Shown here in pieces: positions 7,830-16,747 of a DNA stretch of 64,000 bases (the stretch's first letter is position 1; each line of letters starts with the position of its first letter). The stretch comes from Parabacteroides merdae ATCC 43184 (GTDB lineage Bacteria; Bacteroidota; Bacteroidia; Bacteroidales; Tannerellaceae). The position numbers and the translations under genes were made by a program. The stretch spans positions 1,364,001 to 1,428,000 of the forward strand of contig NZ_CP102286.1 in the NCBI RefSeq assembly GCF_025151215.1, written 5' to 3'. The notes under the pieces are model-generated. The model did no database searches and was not told where the DNA came from. It worked only from the letters and a program-made list of their open reading frames with translations.

Positions 7830-10322
7830 ATGAATCAGAAGATTAAACTTATCCCGTTACTCCTCTTTTCGGCTTTCGCCACACAAGCGGCAAAAGACGT
7901 TAAAGTGATGCAGTACCTCCATGCCGGGCCGATTACGGTCAACAAACCGATCCTGACAGACAGCTTGAACGTCGATGGCAAACCTTTCGAAGCGAAAAAC
8001 CTGGTCAAGTCGACTATCCCGTTCGGCCGTGCCCTCGGCAATGCAGCCGTTATCGACGCGGATACCGCCGGACTGATTACCGTCCCGACGCCCGAAAAAG
8101 GATATGCCTTGCATCTCTATTCGTTCTACCTAAACAGCGACCGTTACACGAAAGGTTCGCTGGAGGTTTCCGGGGCGGGTACATTCGAAGTGTTCGTCAA
8201 CAATAAACCGGTCGGCGCCACTTCCGAGTTGGCTTTGGAACCGCACCGTTATGAAGTGGTAATCAAATATCTGACAGCCGACACCGATACCTGTCCGTCC
8301 ACGCTGACAGCCAAATTTAAGAGCGAAGAGGAAGCAAAGGTCATAGCCTCCCTCGATCCTGAAAAGCGGTACACGCCACGCGATATCCTGGAAGGAACGC
8401 AATTCCGGGGAACGAGCGTTTCACCTGATGGAAAATATGTATTGGTAAAATATTACACCCGTATGGAAGGTGGGAAAAGCGAACAATACGCCCAATTGCG
8501 GGATGCTGCGACCGGACGGATTTTATTGCAGGACAAAGGGTTTATCTTAACTGCCGACTGGATGCCGACGAGCAGCAAGATGTATTTCACCCGTACCGGA
8601 ATGAACGGGAAAGAGTTGGTAACCGTTGACCCGGCTACCATGCAGGAGGAAATCTTGGCGGAAAATCTGCCGGAAGGCAGCTTCAGCTTTACTCCGGATG
8701 AAAAGACATTGCTCTATACCATCCAGGAAGAGGGACCTAAAGACGGACCGGATATGCTCCGTATTCTGGAACCGAACGATCGTCTGCCGGGGTTCCGCAA
8801 CCGTTACTTGATCTGGCGCTACGATCTTCAAACCGGTTTATACGAGCAGTTGACATACGGGCATAACAATACCTTTATCAATGATGTCAGTGCCGACAGC
8901 CGTTACCTGCTGTTCAGTACCAATGAGCAGGATTACACTTCACTGCCCCACTCCAGCAATTCCATGTATAAGTTGGATTTGCAGAGCATGGCGGTCGACA
9001 CCTTATGGGAAAGAGCCAAATACATCAATGGGGCGACCTTCTCACCGGACGGCAAGCGGTTGATGGTATTCGGTTCCGGCAATGCCTTCGACAATATCGG
9101 CCTGAACATCAAAGAGGGGCAGATATCCAACACCTACGACGGACAGCTTTTCCTGTACGATCCGGCAACGCGGAAAGCGAAAGCGCTTACCAAAGACTTC
9201 AACCCGAACGTCACAAGTGCACAATGGAACAAATTCGACGGACAGATCTATATGTTGACGGAAGACCAGGATTACCAGCGTGTCTATACCTGCAATCCGG
9301 CCAACGGGAAAATCCGCCGCCTCGACCTGCCGGAAGACGTCATTTACAATTACTCGCTAGCCGAAGCCGCTCCGGTCATGTATTACTACGGACAGAGCGT
9401 ATCCAACGCCAACCGCCTGTACAGCTACAACACCAAGAGTAAGAAGACACAACTGATCTACGACTTGTCGGCTGACAAACTGAAAGACATCCAATTCGGA
9501 GAAGTGCACGACTGGAATTTCACCTCTACCGACGGGACCATCATTCAAGGGCGCTATTATCTCCCGCCCAACTTCGACGCATCCCGGAAATATCCGATGA
9601 TCGTCTATTATTATGGCGGAACCTCTCCCACTAACCGTGCGTTGGAATTCAGCTACTCCATGCACATGTATGCAGCCCTCGGCTATGTGGTCTACACTCT
9701 GAACCCAAGCGGCACGACCGGCTTCGGACAAGAGTTCGCCGCCCGTCACGTAAACGCCTGGGGAGACAAGACCGCCGATGAAATCATCCAGGGAACAGAA
9801 CAGTTCTGCAAAGAACATTCGTTCGTCAACCCTAAGAAAATCGGTTGCGCCGGTGCCAGCTATGGCGGTTTCATGACACAATACCTGCAAACAAAGACCG
9901 ACCTGTTTGCAGCCGCTGTCAGTCATGCGGGCATCAGTGCCTTGAGTAGCTATTGGGGTGAAGGTTACTGGGGATATGGATATTGCTCGGTTGCCAATAC
10001 AGGCACTTATCCGTGGAATAATCCGGAGTTCTATACCAAACATAGTCCGTTATTCAATGCCGACAAGATAAAAACACCTCTCCTCTTGCTTCACGGAAAT
10101 GCAGACACGAACGTGCCCGTCGGGGAAAGCATCCAGATGTTCCTGGCTTTGAAACTACTTGGAAAAACAGTCGAGTTCGTACAGGTAGACGGAGAGGATC
10201 ACGGCGTTGCGGATTATAAGAAACGTCTCGAATGGCAGAACACCATCTTTGCCTGGTTCGCCAAATACCTGAAAGACGAACCGCAATGGTGGGATGCGCT
10301 TTATCCGGAAAGGCATTTATAA
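7830..10322 (+). CDS. S9 prolyl oligopeptidase/DPP-IV-like exported peptidase, 830 aa
   Basis: A signal peptide (MNQKIKLIPLLLFSAFATQAA) predicts export to the periplasm or surface. Residues ~170-560 form a beta-propeller with repeated FSPDGK(R/Y)- and FTPDEK-type blades. The alpha/beta-hydrolase domain follows, with nucleophile Ser677 in GASYGGF, Asp759 in LHGNADTNVP and His791 in GEDHGV. This is the complete catalytic triad of family S9 serine peptidases, which remove dipeptides or cleave after proline. Such enzymes feed amino acids in asaccharolytic or gut Bacteroidales. It probably belongs to the ispE-methyltransferase transcript. Confidence 0.92.
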   Translation: MNQKIKLIPLLLFSAFATQAAKDVKVMQYLHAGPITVNKPILTDSLNVDGKPFEAKNLVKSTIPFGRALGNAAVIDADTAGLITVPTPEKGYALHLYSFYLNSDRYTKGSLEVSGAGTFEVFVNNKPVGATSELALEPHRYEVVIKYLTADTDTCPSTLTAKFKSEEEAKVIASLDPEKRYTPRDILEGTQFRGTSVSPDGKYVLVKYYTRMEGGKSEQYAQLRDAATGRILLQDKGFILTADWMPTSSKMYFTRTGMNGKELVTVDPATMQEEILAENLPEGSFSFTPDEKTLLYTIQEEGPKDGPDMLRILEPNDRLPGFRNRYLIWRYDLQTGLYEQLTYGHNNTFINDVSADSRYLLFSTNEQDYTSLPHSSNSMYKLDLQSMAVDTLWERAKYINGATFSPDGKRLMVFGSGNAFDNIGLNIKEGQISNTYDGQLFLYDPATRKAKALTKDFNPNVTSAQWNKFDGQIYMLTEDQDYQRVYTCNPANGKIRRLDLPEDVIYNYSLAEAAPVMYYYGQSVSNANRLYSYNTKSKKTQLIYDLSADKLKDIQFGEVHDWNFTSTDGTIIQGRYYLPPNFDASRKYPMIVYYYGGTSPTNRALEFSYSMHMYAALGYVVYTLNPSGTTGFGQEFAARHVNAWGDKTADEIIQGTEQFCKEHSFVNPKKIGCAGASYGGFMTQYLQTKTDLFAAAVSHAGISALSSYWGEGYWGYGYCSVANTGTYPWNNPEFYTKHSPLFNADKIKTPLLLLHGNADTNVPVGESIQMFLALKLLGKTVEFVQVDGEDHGVADYKKRLEWQNTIFAWFAKYLKDEPQWWDALYPERHL

Positions 10323-10333
10323 AAAAGGATGAG

Positions 10334-10966
10334 ATGAAGCAAGTTATCGATTTAGACAATTGGAACAGAAAAGAGCATTTCGCTTTCTTTTCTGCATTCG
10401 ACGACCCCTTTTTCGGGGTTACAACTCTTGTGGATTTTACTAATGTCTACAGACAAAGTAAAGAACAGAATGTTTCTTTTTTCCTTTATTCCCTTCATTT
10501 CTTACTGAAGTGTGTAAACGAAACCGATGCATTCAAATTACGAATAGAAAAAGACTCGGTAGTCCGTTATGATACGATCCATATCTCTCCGACTATTGGG
10601 CGTGAAGACGGGACTTTCGGTTTCGGCTTTTTTGAATACGATCCGGATATCGATCTGTTTATCCAAAAAGCAACACAGGAAATAGAAAGGGTTAAGAACG
10701 GAACAGGATTGTCTTTTTCCAAAAATACAAGTAGACAAGATGTTATTCGCTATTCGGCATTACCTTGGTTCGCTTTTTCCGAAATGAAGCATGCCACATC
10801 TTTTAAGAACGGAGATTCCGTTCCGCGTATTTCTACAGGGAAATTGATGCAGGAGAATAGCAAATACTTGTTGCCCATTTCGGTCTGTGCACATCATGGA
10901 CTTATGGACGGACGAAACGTTGCTGAACTTATCCGGAAATTATCGGATAATCAAACTGCACTGTAA
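10334..10966 (+). CDS. Chloramphenicol-acetyltransferase-like protein, 210 aa
   Basis: Related along its length to type A chloramphenicol O-acetyltransferases, with HHGLMDG at 187-193. That is the HHxxxDG active-site motif, with His188 as the predicted general base and Asp192 as the structural partner. The length suits the trimeric CAT fold. The ATG at 10334 is chosen because it has a GGATGAG context 11 bp after the peptidase stop. The chromosomal, operon-end location without mobile genes suggests a native acetyltransferase whose substrate may not be chloramphenicol; resistance should not be assumed. Confidence 0.8.
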   Translation: MKQVIDLDNWNRKEHFAFFSAFDDPFFGVTTLVDFTNVYRQSKEQNVSFFLYSLHFLLKCVNETDAFKLRIEKDSVVRYDTIHISPTIGREDGTFGFGFFEYDPDIDLFIQKATQEIERVKNGTGLSFSKNTSRQDVIRYSALPWFAFSEMKHATSFKNGDSVPRISTGKLMQENSKYLLPISVCAHHGLMDGRNVAELIRKLSDNQTAL

Positions 10967-10973
10967 TCAATAA

Positions 10974-11023
10974 AAAAGAGTATGCCAAAGGAGGAATGGA
11001 AAATCCTTTCGGCATACTCTTTT
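10974..11023. terminator. Strong bidirectional terminator
   Basis: A long stem AAAAGAGTATGCC-AAAGGA / TCCTTTCGGCATACTCTTTT with one bulge and A/T-rich ends lies between the convergent CAT-like and malate dehydrogenase genes. Confidence 0.85.
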
Positions 11024-11069
11024 AATAAATATCTATAACCTGATAACCTAAATCTTTTTACCTATCCCT

Positions 11070-12071
11070 TCATTTAATATTCGGATTCAATGCGTGCCAC
11101 TCGGAGATCGGAGGCAAAACACCCATTGCGATCACTTCGTCGCGCAATGCGCAAAGATGTTTGTAGCTCTTTTCCAAAGCAGCTTCTTCTTCCGGAGTTC
11201 CTTTTACTTCTTTCAATGCTACGCCGTCTTTTGTAATGGAAGTTTCCCACGCCATCATGATATGGTCGAACTTGCCATTGGAGACATAAGCGCCGGCAGG
11301 CCAGCGGAACGGTTTACCGCCCATAGCGGCAGCAATCATCTCGATGGAAACATAAGACGGGCTTTGGAAAGAAGAACGGCCGCGCAAAGCAATGATATTG
11401 GCGCCACCTTTCGTCACCTTCGTCTGGATTTCAGCCCACCGGTCTTTAGTCAAGGCATCCGTGCCGATCATGCCAGCCAACGGTTTGCCTTCCACTTTCG
11501 CAGTAGAAGCGTAAACAGCCATTTGTTCGCCATGGCCGCCGTATGTACGGCAGTTCTCTACAACATCCATAGATACGCCGAAATGTTTAGCCAGTTCGCT
11601 ACGCAGGCGGGTAGAGTCCAAAGCAGCCAAAGTCGTCACCTGCGAAGGTTTCAAACCTGAATACAACAGTGTGATCAAACCGGTGATATCGGCCGGATTG
11701 AAAATAACTACGATATGCTTGACATCCGGACAATAAGCCTTTACGTTCTTACCGAATTCTTCGGCGATAGCGGCATTTCCTTTCAGCAAGTCTTCACGGG
11801 TCATTCCTGCCTTACGGGCAGCCCCACCGGAGTTTACGATATATTTAGCACCAGTCAACGCTTCTTTGATATCGGAAGTAAAAGTGATATTAACACCTTC
11901 GAAACCGCAATGGAACAACTCTTCAGCCACCCCTTCCAAACCAGGAGCGTACGGGTCATACAAACAAATATTAGAAGTAAGTCCCATCATGATGGCTGTC
12001 TGAGCCATATTCGAACCAATCATACCTGCTGCCCCTACGATCGTGAGCTTTTCGTCTGTCAATGTTTTCAT
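11070..12071 (-). CDS. mdh: Malate dehydrogenase, 333 aa
   Basis: LDH/MDH-superfamily NAD-dependent oxidoreductase. The Rossmann motif GAAGMIG is at 13-19, the adenine-binding Asp is in CLYDPYAP, the substrate Arg in LDSTRLRSEL and the catalytic His in YGGHGEQM. It interconverts malate and oxaloacetate, part of the reductive branch leading to fumarate, succinate and propionate in Bacteroidales. The start MKTLTDEKLTIVG at 12071 is preferred over the longer open frame to 12197, because a -7 promoter lies at 12162-12169 and the family N-terminus begins here. It is transcribed divergently from the ygiQ-like gene. Confidence 0.93.
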   Translation of the reverse strand: MKTLTDEKLTIVGAAGMIGSNMAQTAIMMGLTSNICLYDPYAPGLEGVAEELFHCGFEGVNITFTSDIKEALTGAKYIVNSGGAARKAGMTREDLLKGNAAIAEEFGKNVKAYCPDVKHIVVIFNPADITGLITLLYSGLKPSQVTTLAALDSTRLRSELAKHFGVSMDVVENCRTYGGHGEQMAVYASTAKVEGKPLAGMIGTDALTKDRWAEIQTKVTKGGANIIALRGRSSFQSPSYVSIEMIAAAMGGKPFRWPAGAYVSNGKFDHIMMAWETSITKDGVALKEVKGTPEEEAALEKSYKHLCALRDEVIAMGVLPPISEWHALNPNIK

Positions 12072-12161
12072 ATTGTATTGTTTTTTAATGATATGTTTTC
12101 TATTAAAACATTTCCGGCTACTATAAAGTTCGCTTGCAAACTTTATTTTTCCTTTTATTTG

Positions 12162-12169
12162 CAAAGGTA
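12162..12169 (-). promoter_or_regulatory. mdh promoter -7 element
   Basis: TACCTTTG on the minus strand matches TAnnTTTG. It predicts a leader of about 85 nt before the mdh ATG. No clear -33 element. Confidence 0.6.
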
Positions 12170-12263
12170 AAAGATTTCCATACCCCTTGTACATCATTAA
12201 TTCCTATCACCCATAAGCAAAAGTTATAACTTGAGCCCGTCATGACAGACAGAATATAATTTG

Positions 12264-12271
12264 TATCTTTG
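12264..12271 (+). promoter_or_regulatory. -7 element directly upstream of the ygiQ-like start codon
   Basis: TATCTTTG ends 5 bp before the ATG at 12277, so transcription would begin at or next to the start codon, implying a leaderless or near-leaderless mRNA. Confidence 0.55.
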
Positions 12272-12276
12272 CAGTC

Positions 12277-14091
12277 ATGAGAACATTCAAACCGGAGGCA
12301 TGGCTGCCTACAACAAAGAAAGAAGTTGAAGCCCGCGAATGGGACTATATAGATGTGATACTTTTCAGCGGTGACGCATATGTGGACCATCCTTCATTCG
12401 GAGCCGCCGTCATCGGGCGGACACTCGAAGCGATGGGACTGCGTGTAGCAATCGTTCCGCAACCGGACTGGCGTGGAGACTACCGGGATTTCAAGAAGTT
12501 AGGAGCCCCTCGCCTGTTCTTCGGAGTTTCTGCCGGAGCGATGGATTCGATGATCAATCACTATACGGCCAACAAACGCCTACGCAGTGACGACGCTTAT
12601 ACTCCGGACCGTCGTGCCGGCATGCGCCCGGATTATCCCAGCATCGTTTACACGAAGATACTGAAAGAAATCTACCCGGATGTTCCCGTCGTATTAGGAG
12701 GTATAGAGGCTTCCCTGCGCCGAGTCACGCATTACGATTACTGGCAGGAAAAGCTGCTCCCCGGAATCCTGAAAGACAGCCCGGCGGATTTACTGATATA
12801 CGGCATGGGAGAACTTCCCCTGAAAGAACTGGTCAGTCGGTTACAAGCCGGAACTCCCTTCCATGAGATCAAAGATATACGGCAGACCGCCTATTTAACT
12901 GATACGGTAGAGCCGCTACCTGACGATATCAATCTCTTTTCCCATGAAGAATGTCTGCGCGACAAGCTGAAACAGGCCAAGAACTTCAAACATATAGAGG
13001 AAGAATCCAACAAGCAGCAGGCTTCCCGCATCCTGCAAAAGGTAGGCAAACAGACAATAGTCGTCAATCCTCCTTTCCCACCTATGACGGAAGAAGAGAT
13101 AGATGCGTCGTTCGACCTGCCCTACACCCGCCTGCCCCATCCTAAATACAAAGGGAAGACGATACCGGCTTTCGAGATGATCAAGTTCTCGGTAAACATC
13201 CACCGGGGATGTTTTGGGGGCTGTGCTTTCTGTACGATCTCGGCGCATCAGGGAAAGTTTATCGCCTCACGAAGTAAAGAGTCCATATTGAAAGAAGTTA
13301 AGGAGATCACCCAAATGCCGGACTTCAAAGGATATCTGAGCGACCTGGGCGGCCCTTCGGCCAATATGTACCGGATGAAAGGGAAGAATCCGGATATCTG
13401 CGCCCAGTGCAAGAAACCTTCTTGCATCTCCCCTGTCATCTGCAAAAACCTGAATGCAGATCATACGCCGTTGTTAGATATATACAAAGAAGTGGACAGC
13501 ATGCCGGAAATCAAACGTTCGTTTATCGGTAGCGGCATTCGCTATGACCTGCTCTTGCACCGGTATGCGGATGACAATCTGAACAAGGCAGCCCATACCT
13601 ATATGGAGGAACTGATAGCTCACCATGTCTCCGGCCGCCTCAAAGTCGCACCCGAACATACGGAAGACAATGTCCTGAAGATGATGCGCAAACCTTCATT
13701 CGAGCTTTTCGGGCAATTCAAAAAGATATTCGACCGTGTAAACAAACAACACGGATTGAACCAGCAATTAATCCCTTATTTCATATCCAGCCACCCCGGT
13801 TGTACCGAGGCGGATATGGCAAACTTGGCTATCCAGACCAAGAAGCTGCATTTCCAACTCGAACAGGTACAGGATTTTACACCTACCCCTATGACACTGG
13901 CAACGGAGATGTACTACACAGGGTATCATCCCTATACATTGGAAAAGGTATATACGGCCCGCACGAAAGAACAAAAACTGGCACAACGTCAATTCTTTTT
14001 CTGGTACAAGCCGGAATTCCGCCGCCAGATAACACAAGCATTGCAACGAATCGGGAAAAAGGATTTAATAGGCAAGCTGTTTGGGAGGTAA
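12277..14091 (+). CDS. YgiQ-family radical SAM protein, 604 aa
   Basis: Radical SAM protein of the YgiQ/UPF0313 family. The N-terminal ~200 residues carry the family's cobalamin-binding-like fold (LFSGDAYVDHPSFG, VLGGIEASLRRVTHYDYW). The 4Fe-4S motif is C312xxxC316xxC319 in the GCFGGCAFC segment. A further Cys cluster, CAQCKKPSC, follows ~60 residues later. The length suits the family; the reaction is not established. No alternative Met lies near, and the conserved N-terminus WLPTTKKEVEAREWD begins within the first ten residues, so the ATG at 12277 is secure. A promoter motif abuts the start codon. Confidence 0.9.
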   Translation: MRTFKPEAWLPTTKKEVEAREWDYIDVILFSGDAYVDHPSFGAAVIGRTLEAMGLRVAIVPQPDWRGDYRDFKKLGAPRLFFGVSAGAMDSMINHYTANKRLRSDDAYTPDRRAGMRPDYPSIVYTKILKEIYPDVPVVLGGIEASLRRVTHYDYWQEKLLPGILKDSPADLLIYGMGELPLKELVSRLQAGTPFHEIKDIRQTAYLTDTVEPLPDDINLFSHEECLRDKLKQAKNFKHIEEESNKQQASRILQKVGKQTIVVNPPFPPMTEEEIDASFDLPYTRLPHPKYKGKTIPAFEMIKFSVNIHRGCFGGCAFCTISAHQGKFIASRSKESILKEVKEITQMPDFKGYLSDLGGPSANMYRMKGKNPDICAQCKKPSCISPVICKNLNADHTPLLDIYKEVDSMPEIKRSFIGSGIRYDLLLHRYADDNLNKAAHTYMEELIAHHVSGRLKVAPEHTEDNVLKMMRKPSFELFGQFKKIFDRVNKQHGLNQQLIPYFISSHPGCTEADMANLAIQTKKLHFQLEQVQDFTPTPMTLATEMYYTGYHPYTLEKVYTARTKEQKLAQRQFFFWYKPEFRRQITQALQRIGKKDLIGKLFGR

Positions 14092-14117
14092 GTCGCCAAG
14101 CAAGCAATAATAAGCAT

Positions 14118-14188
14118 AAAGAGCCGGGTATGCAGATGACACGGAAAGAACGGATAAACATTCCATCCTATCCGCGTCTTGGCTCTTT
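14118..14188. terminator. Possible terminator hairpin, ygiQ-like / ridA
   Basis: AAAGAGCC (14118-14125) pairs with GGCTCTTT (14181-14188), and an inner CGGATA/TATCCG stem lies at 14151-14174. The position between convergent genes fits a bidirectional terminator; the long loop lowers confidence. Confidence 0.5.
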
Positions 14189-14202
14189 TCCCTAAATACA
14201 AC

Positions 14203-14583
14203 TTATTCCTTTACGGCAATCACTTCAATCTCCACCAGACCGTTCTTCGGCAATGTCTTGACTGCGACAGCAGAACGGGCCGGGAAAGTACCTTCGAACT
14301 GAGAAGCATATACTTCATTCATAGCAGCGAAATCACTCATATCGGCCAGGAATACGGTTGTCTTTACGACATCGTTGATGCTAAGGCCGGCTTCTTCCAG
14401 AATTGCATGTACATTCTTGAATGCCTGTACGGTCTGTTCTTTCACTCCTCCTTCTGCGAAATTGCCTGTTGCGGGGTCAAGACCCAACTGGCCGGAAGCA
14501 AACAGCATATTTCCTACTTGTACTGCCTGACTGTACGGACCGATAGCGGCAGGTGCGTTTTTTGTTGCGATAACTTTCTTCAT
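14203..14583 (-). CDS. ridA: RidA family (YjgF/YER057c/UK114) reactive-intermediate deaminase, 126 aa
   Basis: A compact cytosolic trimeric enzyme that hydrolyses reactive enamine/imine intermediates released by PLP dehydratases, protecting other PLP enzymes. The typical start IATKNAPAAIGPYSQAV, the central ASGQLGLDPATG and the C-terminal FPARSAVAVKTLPKNGLVEIEVIA, containing the conserved carboxylate-binding Arg, are all present. Full family length. It lies 21 bp downstream of rlmB on the same strand and probably shares its transcript. Confidence 0.93.
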   Translation of the reverse strand: MKKVIATKNAPAAIGPYSQAVQVGNMLFASGQLGLDPATGNFAEGGVKEQTVQAFKNVHAILEEAGLSINDVVKTTVFLADMSDFAAMNEVYASQFEGTFPARSAVAVKTLPKNGLVEIEVIAVKE

Positions 14584-14604
14584 TGTTTCTTTATTTTAAT
14601 AACG

Positions 14605-15354
14605 TTATTGTGCTTGTTCATTCATCCGCTGGCGAACCACTTCATAGATCAGGATGGAAGAGGCGACCGATACGTTCAGCGAACCGATCGTACCGAACTG
14701 CGGAATCTTCACCATGCTGTCGCAGATACGAAGATTATCCATCGAAACTCCCGTATCTTCGGCTCCCATCACGATCGCCACAGGTCCGTCATATTTAATA
14801 GCCGTATAATTCTCAAAAGCTTTTTCACTGGCTGCATAGACTTTTACTCCGGACGCCTGTAAAAAACGGATGGCCTCCGTAATGCTTTTTTCCTTGCAGA
14901 CAGACAATACATGGAGCGCACCGGCCGAGGTCTTAATCGCATCGGCATTCACCGTTACGCTTCCCCTTGAAGGAATCACGATCGCATCCACACCCGCACA
15001 TTCGCAAGTACGGGCAATCGCACCGAAGTTACGGACATCCGTAACCCCATCCAACAACACGATAAACGGATTCTTTCCCTGCTCATATACAAACGGAATA
15101 ATATTTTCCAGCCGTTCGTATGTGATAGCCGGGATAAAAGCTATTACTCCCTGATGATTCTTACGTGTCAAACGGTCGAGACGTTCGGCAGGCACACGCT
15201 GTACAGGTATATCACGTCCTTTCAGAACTTCAAACAATTCACGAGACAAGTCTCCCTGCAGTTCACGTTTCACCAATATTTTATCAATCTCCTTATCGGC
15301 CTGGATTGCCTCGATCACGGCACGGATGCCGAACACCATTTCGTTTTCTTTCAT
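14605..15354 (-). CDS. rlmB: 23S rRNA (guanosine-2'-O-)-methyltransferase RlmB-like (SpoU/TrmH family)
   Basis: A 249-aa knotted SPOUT methyltransferase. The N-terminal substrate-binding domain (FGIRAVIEAIQ, with VQRVPAERLDRLTRKNHQGV at ~55-75) is followed by the SpoU domain. Its three motifs are NFGAIARTCE, VIVMGAEDTGV-like (IVMGAEDTG) and IPQFGTIGSLNVSVASSI, which form the trefoil knot and SAM site. It most likely methylates the ribose of G2251-equivalent in 23S rRNA, though SpoU paralogs can have other RNA targets. A TATCTTTG promoter lies at 15417-15424 (minus strand). Confidence 0.88.
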   Translation of the reverse strand: MKENEMVFGIRAVIEAIQADKEIDKILVKRELQGDLSRELFEVLKGRDIPVQRVPAERLDRLTRKNHQGVIAFIPAITYERLENIIPFVYEQGKNPFIVLLDGVTDVRNFGAIARTCECAGVDAIVIPSRGSVTVNADAIKTSAGALHVLSVCKEKSITEAIRFLQASGVKVYAASEKAFENYTAIKYDGPVAIVMGAEDTGVSMDNLRICDSMVKIPQFGTIGSLNVSVASSILIYEVVRQRMNEQAQ

Positions 15355-15416
15355 TATTCTATATCTTTTCCGTTTTCATCACCGGACTATTTCGATTTTT
15401 CCCGGCTTTATGCGGA

Positions 15417-15424
15417 CAAAGATA
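15417..15424 (-). promoter_or_regulatory. rlmB promoter -7 element
   Basis: TATCTTTG on the minus strand, about 63 bp before the rlmB start codon. No convincing -33 element. Confidence 0.6.
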
Positions 15425-15462
15425 CAAAAGATTTACGCTTTTATTATATACTCTCGTATATA

Positions 15463-15903
15463 TTAGCTATTGCTTTTCAGCTTATGCCGTGACGATGAAT
15501 AAGCCCGGATCAAGAATAAAATACCGGTAATAATCAAAGCAGATGAAAGTCCGGTATAAAATACCGAAATAAAAGAGTTGGGAAGCAATTGGAAATGACG
15601 GATCGTAACACCGAAAGTAATCATAAAGATCATCACGATCCAGCCTTTCACATCAAAAAATGAAAAAGGACAGTTCTTTTCCCCTTTCTGGGAAATCCGC
15701 TCGGAATGTTTAACAAACAAACGGCGAAAGACAAACTGGAAGAAAAGCAGGAAAACAACAATTGCCTCTCCGACTTTAAACAGCCAGTAATGGGCATCGT
15801 TCAACCACGTGATGATGCCGATCCTTAAGATATTGATGCCAGCTATGATCCAAACGCATCCGGCTATCAAAAGCAGGGTGCGTCGGTTTACTCTAAATTC
15901 CAT
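15463..15903 (-). CDS. Small four-helix membrane protein of unknown function, 146 aa
   Basis: Four hydrophobic segments are visible: LLLIAGCVWIIAGINI (~9-27), a VVFLLFFQFVFRRLF helix (~45-60), WIVMIFMITFGVTI (~85-100) and LSSALIITGILFLI (~118-132). Basic loops lie between them. No catalytic motif is recognised. It starts 3 bp after the stop of the His/Arg-rich secreted protein, so the two are almost certainly cotranscribed. Probably an inner-membrane protein; the function cannot be assigned. Confidence 0.75.
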   Translation of the reverse strand: MEFRVNRRTLLLIAGCVWIIAGINILRIGIITWLNDAHYWLFKVGEAIVVFLLFFQFVFRRLFVKHSERISQKGEKNCPFSFFDVKGWIVMIFMITFGVTIRHFQLLPNSFISVFYTGLSSALIITGILFLIRAYSSSRHKLKSNS

Positions 15904-15905
15904 TA

Positions 15906-16691
15906 TCAGATACTTTTCTCTATGCTCCGCCTGTCACTCGTACGTTGGCGGCTATTCGTGCGATCCTTGTCAGACCGTTTGTCCCTATCGTAATGCCTGT
16001 CTTTATCCCGATCCGGACGTTTCTTGTCAAATTTGTCCTTATCGTGCTTATTCTTGTGATGATCGGAACCGGGACGGCCTCCCTGATGGCTCGGACGATC
16101 GTATTTGCCGGGCTTCCACTGCCCATTGTCATGATGTGGACGGCCATTGTTATGATGTGGTTGAGGACGATCATATTTACCGGGATACCATTTGCCGTCG
16201 TCGAAACGGTCAAACCATCTATTGTTTGTATATTCCCATTGGCAATGCCAATAATGATCTTCATAACGATGGCACGCATTGGACGGACGGTAGTGCGGAT
16301 AATGCGGATTATTGTACCAACCTCTCCAGTCATGGATGCGTGTCGGTGCCTCACGGACGAAACGCACATACAAACGAAACTGCGAAGGCGAAAGGATACG
16401 CTGTAATTTCCGGTCCCGTTCCATACGCAACTTATATATCTTCCGGGCAGACTGATCCCAATAGCGATAATGCTTGCGTGCTTCACGCTCGATCTTCTCT
16501 CCGTACCGATGAATGATCTTATGATACTCGGCAGCTTGACGGTTCGTCATGCGGATTGCCTGTTCCATCCAGAGGCAGTTCTGGCAATGGGGTTCATTCC
16601 ATCCGAAACTGATCCAAAATTGTGCATGTCCCTGCAAGCTGCAAAAAAGGATCGCTATTAATAGAATACTCAATTTCTTCATGTCTCTCAA
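15906..16691 (-). CDS. Secreted His/Asp/Arg/Lys-rich low-complexity protein, 261 aa
   Basis: A signal peptide (MKKLSILLIAILFCSLQGHAQ after MRD) is followed by a helical region to ~125 with regular charged residues (EYHKIIHRYGEKIEREARKH, LSPSQFRLYVRF). That region recalls periplasmic helical sensors of the Spy/CpxP style, although no defining motif is present. From ~130 onward the protein is low complexity. It contains a duplicated GxWxPGKYDRP unit, His-rich stretches (HHNNGRPHHDNG) and a long Asp/Lys/Arg tail. Metal, polyanion or RNA binding is imaginable but unproven. Translation may begin at MRDMKK (16691) or at MKKL (16682). Confidence 0.75.
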   Translation of the reverse strand: MRDMKKLSILLIAILFCSLQGHAQFWISFGWNEPHCQNCLWMEQAIRMTNRQAAEYHKIIHRYGEKIEREARKHYRYWDQSARKIYKLRMERDRKLQRILSPSQFRLYVRFVREAPTRIHDWRGWYNNPHYPHYRPSNACHRYEDHYWHCQWEYTNNRWFDRFDDGKWYPGKYDRPQPHHNNGRPHHDNGQWKPGKYDRPSHQGGRPGSDHHKNKHDKDKFDKKRPDRDKDRHYDRDKRSDKDRTNSRQRTSDRRSIEKSI

Positions 16692-16747
16692 TTTTAAATT
16701 AGCACTTACACTCTGTTGCTATTATGACCGGATCGCGATGAAAAGGT

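Noticed and set aside
15920..16486. Ile/Arg-rich frame overlapping the His/Arg-rich secreted protein
   Set aside because: Alternative frame of a low-complexity tail; no signal or domain, whereas the chosen frame has a clean signal peptide.
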